Shown piece by piece: positions 6,602 to 8,306 of a stretch of DNA of 8,306 nt. This DNA comes from Bacillota bacterium (lineage in GTDB: Bacteria > Bacillota_I > Bacilli_A > Acholeplasmatales > Acholeplasmataceae): positions 1 through 8,306 of the forward strand of contig SBGC01000043.1 in NCBI GenBank assembly GCA_006226985.1, written 5' to 3'. Below the pieces are notes generated by a model. The model searched no databases. It had not been told where the DNA came from and worked only from the letters and a program-made list of their open reading frames with translations. Each line of letters begins with the position of its first letter. Position 1 is the stretch's first letter. A program made the translations under genes and the position numbers.

Positions 6602-7357
6602 TTAAGGTTTTACACTTCGTGTCGCGAAAAATGTATTGATATTTAATTCTTTTAATCGTCCTTCACCATTCGTATCATCAAAAATATGCGTCAAGATTAA
6701 ACCAGCTTCAAGTTGACCACCGATTTGTTCTTCAAGTGTATGTGAAAAAGCGATACCCCAATCAAGGTCAATACTCATTTGAAAGAGCTTCTCATCGGAT
6801 AAAGGATCAAAGGGTAATTTATTAACAATATGTGTTTCATCATCGTCATTGACCATATAGTTGACTTCATTACCTAGACCAGATAATAAGATGCCACCTT
6901 TTTTAAGTACACGATAACATTCTTTAAATATCGATTTAACATCTTTGACATAACAATTTGAAACTGGATGAAAAATGAGATCAAAGGAATCATCTGGAAA
7001 TGGTAGTTTTTTCGTCATATCAGCATGGACAATGTTGACTTCATAATTTTCTCTTTCGGCGACTATTCTTTCACTTTCTAGTTGTTTTTCAGAGTAATCT
7101 AGTACCGTAATGTCTGCTCCAAGTGCTTTAAATATAGGCATTTGTTGACCTCCTCCTGAAGCAAGACCTAATACTTTCGCATTTTTTAGTTCAGGAAACC
7201 AATCATGAGGTACAGGCTTTGTTGGAGTTAAGACAACATCCCATATTCCTTTTTGTGCTTGTAAAAAGACTTCGTGAGAAATAGGTCTGCCCCATTCCCA
7301 GTCATTTTCGACCCAACGATCGACGACTTTTGAATTAATATCTTGATATTTTTTCAT
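6602..7357 (-). CDS. Class I SAM-dependent methyltransferase, substrate unknown
   Basis: The 251-residue cytoplasmic protein has the Rossmann-type methyltransferase fold of the Methyltransf_11/UbiE-like group. Motif I is VLGLASGGG at 62-70, which binds SAM. The acidic residue that contacts the ribose is probably Asp87 in TVLDYS. LPFPDDSFDLIFH at 118-130 is the motif typical of this group, and RVLKKGG at 149-155 follows. The first 60 residues, rich in tryptophan (VDRWVENDWEWG), form an N-terminal segment that may help choose the substrate. I cannot name the substrate. The gene stands alone between the terminator after rbfA and the promoter of priA. An AGAGG ribosome site (7367-7363) precedes the ATG by 5 bases. 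Its own promoter is unclear: a TATAAA at 7375-7370 has no convincing -35 box. It may depend partly on read-through. Confidence 0.9.
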   Translation of the reverse strand: MKKYQDINSKVVDRWVENDWEWGRPISHEVFLQAQKGIWDVVLTPTKPVPHDWFPELKNAKVLGLASGGGQQMPIFKALGADITVLDYSEKQLESERIVAERENYEVNIVHADMTKKLPFPDDSFDLIFHPVSNCYVKDVKSIFKECYRVLKKGGILLSGLGNEVNYMVNDDDETHIVNKLPFDPLSDEKLFQMSIDLDWGIAFSHTLEEQIGGQLEAGLILTHIFDDTNGEGRLKELNINTFFATRSVKP

Positions 7358-7386
7358 ATTTACCTCTGTTTTATAGCGATTTTTAC

Positions 7387-7410
7387 AAAAAAAGTAACCG
7401 AAGTTACTTT
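7387..7410 (-). terminator. Rho-independent terminator after rbfA
   Basis: AAAGTAAC (7410-7403) pairs perfectly with GTTACTTT (7398-7391) around a UUCG loop closed by a C-G pair, an unusually stable tetraloop. A run of seven T residues includes the last three stem bases and ends at 7387. The rbfA stop codon (7406-7404) lies within the 5' arm, so a terminating ribosome would cover the hairpin. It ends the infB-rbfA unit. Confidence 0.88.
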
Positions 7411-7745
7411 AATGATTTTAAAATTTGATCAATATGATTACCATGAGCTAGCGCTTCATCATACTTAAAAAGTAAGTCAGGAATTTTACGAATATTCTTA
7501 ATTTTCTTTGCTAATTCCATACGAATGGGCACTTTAGCATCTTCAATACCCTTTTTTGCACGTTCGATAACTTCTGCTTGGTCACTTAAAATTGTAAAAT
7601 AAATCGTTGCAAATGATAAATCTTTCGTCACTTTCACTTCGGTTAAATTAATATAACCAAAGCTCTTATCTTTGACTTGTAGATTAACAATTGTTGCGAG
7701 TTCTCTTTGAATCAAACTTGCTAAACGTTCTGTAGTGATTGACAT
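7404..7745 (-). CDS. rbfA: Ribosome-binding factor A
   Basis: RbfA binds the 30S subunit near the 5' end of 16S rRNA and is needed for late 30S maturation, especially in the cold. The 113-residue protein is the usual size and is a single KH-like domain. Family features include the opening RLASLIQRELATIV helix at about 7-20, VTKDLSFATIYF at 39-50, RMELAKKIKNIRKIPDLLF at about 75-93 and the closing HIDQILKSL. The ATG at 7745 is one base past the infB stop. Its ribosome site AGAGGTGGA (7759-7751) is made from the last codons of infB, so the two are co-transcribed and probably translationally coupled. The stop codon is embedded in the terminator stem. In many Bacillota truB and ribF follow; here they do not. 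Confidence 0.96.
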   Translation of the reverse strand: MSITTERLASLIQRELATIVNLQVKDKSFGYINLTEVKVTKDLSFATIYFTILSDQAEVIERAKKGIEDAKVPIRMELAKKIKNIRKIPDLLFKYDEALAHGNHIDQILKSLK

Positions 7746-7746
7746 A

Positions 7747-8306
7747 TTATTCCACCTCTACTTCTTTCATTTGTGATGCTTCAATGATATCTCCTACTTT
7801 AATATCGTTGAAGTTTTCAATGTTTAGACCACATTCATAACCTTGTCTAACTTCTTTAGCATCATCTTTAAAACGTTTAAGTGACGCTAATTTACCTTCA
7901 TAAACAACAATACCGTTTCTAAGTACTCTGACTAATGCATCACGTTTGATAACGCCATCTGTGACATAACAACCAGCAATCGTACCTATGCGTGAAACCT
8001 TGAATGTATCTCTAACTTCTGCTTGTCCAGTCACAATTTCTTCAAATGTAGGTTCAAGCATACCTTTGAGTGCAGCTTCAATGTCTTCTGCAACACGATA
8101 AATAATATTATAAAGTCTTATTTCAACACCTTGGCTATCAGCATCTTGTTTAACTGCTGCTGTAGGGCGTACGTTAAATCCAATGATAATTGCTTTTGAT
8201 GCATTTGCGAGAGTGACATCACTTTCTGTGATTGCCCCTACACTTGAACGAACGACATTCACATGGAAACCATTGATATCAATTTTTTCAAGCATGTTCT
8301 TTAACG
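7747..8306 (-). CDS. infB: Translation initiation factor IF-2, C-terminal part (cut by window edge)
   Basis: IF-2 is the GTPase that brings fMet-tRNA to the 30S subunit and promotes subunit joining. Only the last 186 or so codons are inside the window, and the frame stays open to 8306, so the ATG at 8295 is an internal methionine and not a start. Visible are the end of domain III ([26 protein letters not shown]) and domain IV, which carries the C2 module that binds fMet-tRNA ([47 protein letters not shown]). The G domain lies beyond the edge. The coding ends with a short acidic VEVE tail, whose codons double as the rbfA ribosome site. The match to Bacillus IF-2 is strong throughout. Confidence 0.97.
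   Translation of the reverse strand, partial: LKNMLEKIDINGFHVNVVRSSVGAITESDVTLANASKAIIIGFNVRPTAAVKQDADSQGVEIRLYNIIYRVAEDIEAALKGMLEPTFEEIVTGQAEVRDTFKVSRIGTIAGCYVTDGVIKRDALVRVLRNGIVVYEGKLASLKRFKDDAKEVRQGYECGLNIENFNDIKVGDIIEASQMKEVEVE

Noticed and set aside
7363..7400. Promoter for the methyltransferase using TATAAA at 7375-7370
   Set aside because: The -10 box is reasonable, but the sequence at -35 (TTACTT inside the terminator) matches poorly and the predicted start would cut into the ribosome site.
1..8306. Mobile element, CRISPR array, phage or defence system
   Set aside because: No spaced direct repeats, transposase, integrase or nuclease-type gene is visible; nearly all the sequence is accounted for by tightly packed housekeeping genes.

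Overview
The window is AT-rich and every gene lies on the minus strand, so transcription runs from high to low coordinates. The proteins are typical of a low-GC Gram-positive lineage. Small intergenic gaps, the Bacillus-like IF2, RbfA, PriA and PgpA/LtrC sequences, and the standard genetic code (TGA ends fmt, tryptophan is TGG) fit an Acholeplasma-like mollicute or a close relative such as an Izemoplasma-type lineage. That placement is inferred from sequence character; there is no rRNA here to confirm it.

From 8306 down to 7391: the 3' end of infB (translation initiation factor IF-2, cut by the window edge) is followed one base later by rbfA (30S maturation). This unit ends in a clear rho-independent terminator with a UUCG loop, whose stem contains the rbfA stop codon. 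From 7357 to 6602 is a free-standing class I SAM-dependent methyltransferase of unknown substrate.

From about 6576 to 1396: a probable extended -10 promoter leads a tight four-gene unit. It contains priA (replication restart helicase), fmt (Met-tRNA formyltransferase), a PgpA/LtrC-type phosphatidylglycerophosphatase, and a six-helix membrane protein whose cytoplasmic domain looks like an HD-GYP domain that has lost most of its metal ligands. Gaps are 8, -8 and 3 bases, which suggests translational coupling.

From 1380 to 13: metK (S-adenosylmethionine synthetase) has its own strong promoter and a complete SAM-I (S-box) riboswitch. The aptamer helices P1 to P4, a pseudoknot, an antiterminator and an intrinsic terminator can all be drawn from the sequence. 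No terminator separates the priA unit from this leader, so the riboswitch terminator is probably also where the upstream operon ends.

Functionally the window is mostly housekeeping. Fmt makes the fMet-tRNA that IF-2 recognises, RbfA matures the 30S subunit used in initiation, and MetK supplies SAM under feedback control by SAM. I see no mobile element, CRISPR array, tRNA, rRNA or phage gene. The least ordinary items are the degenerate HD-GYP membrane protein and the details of the metK leader.
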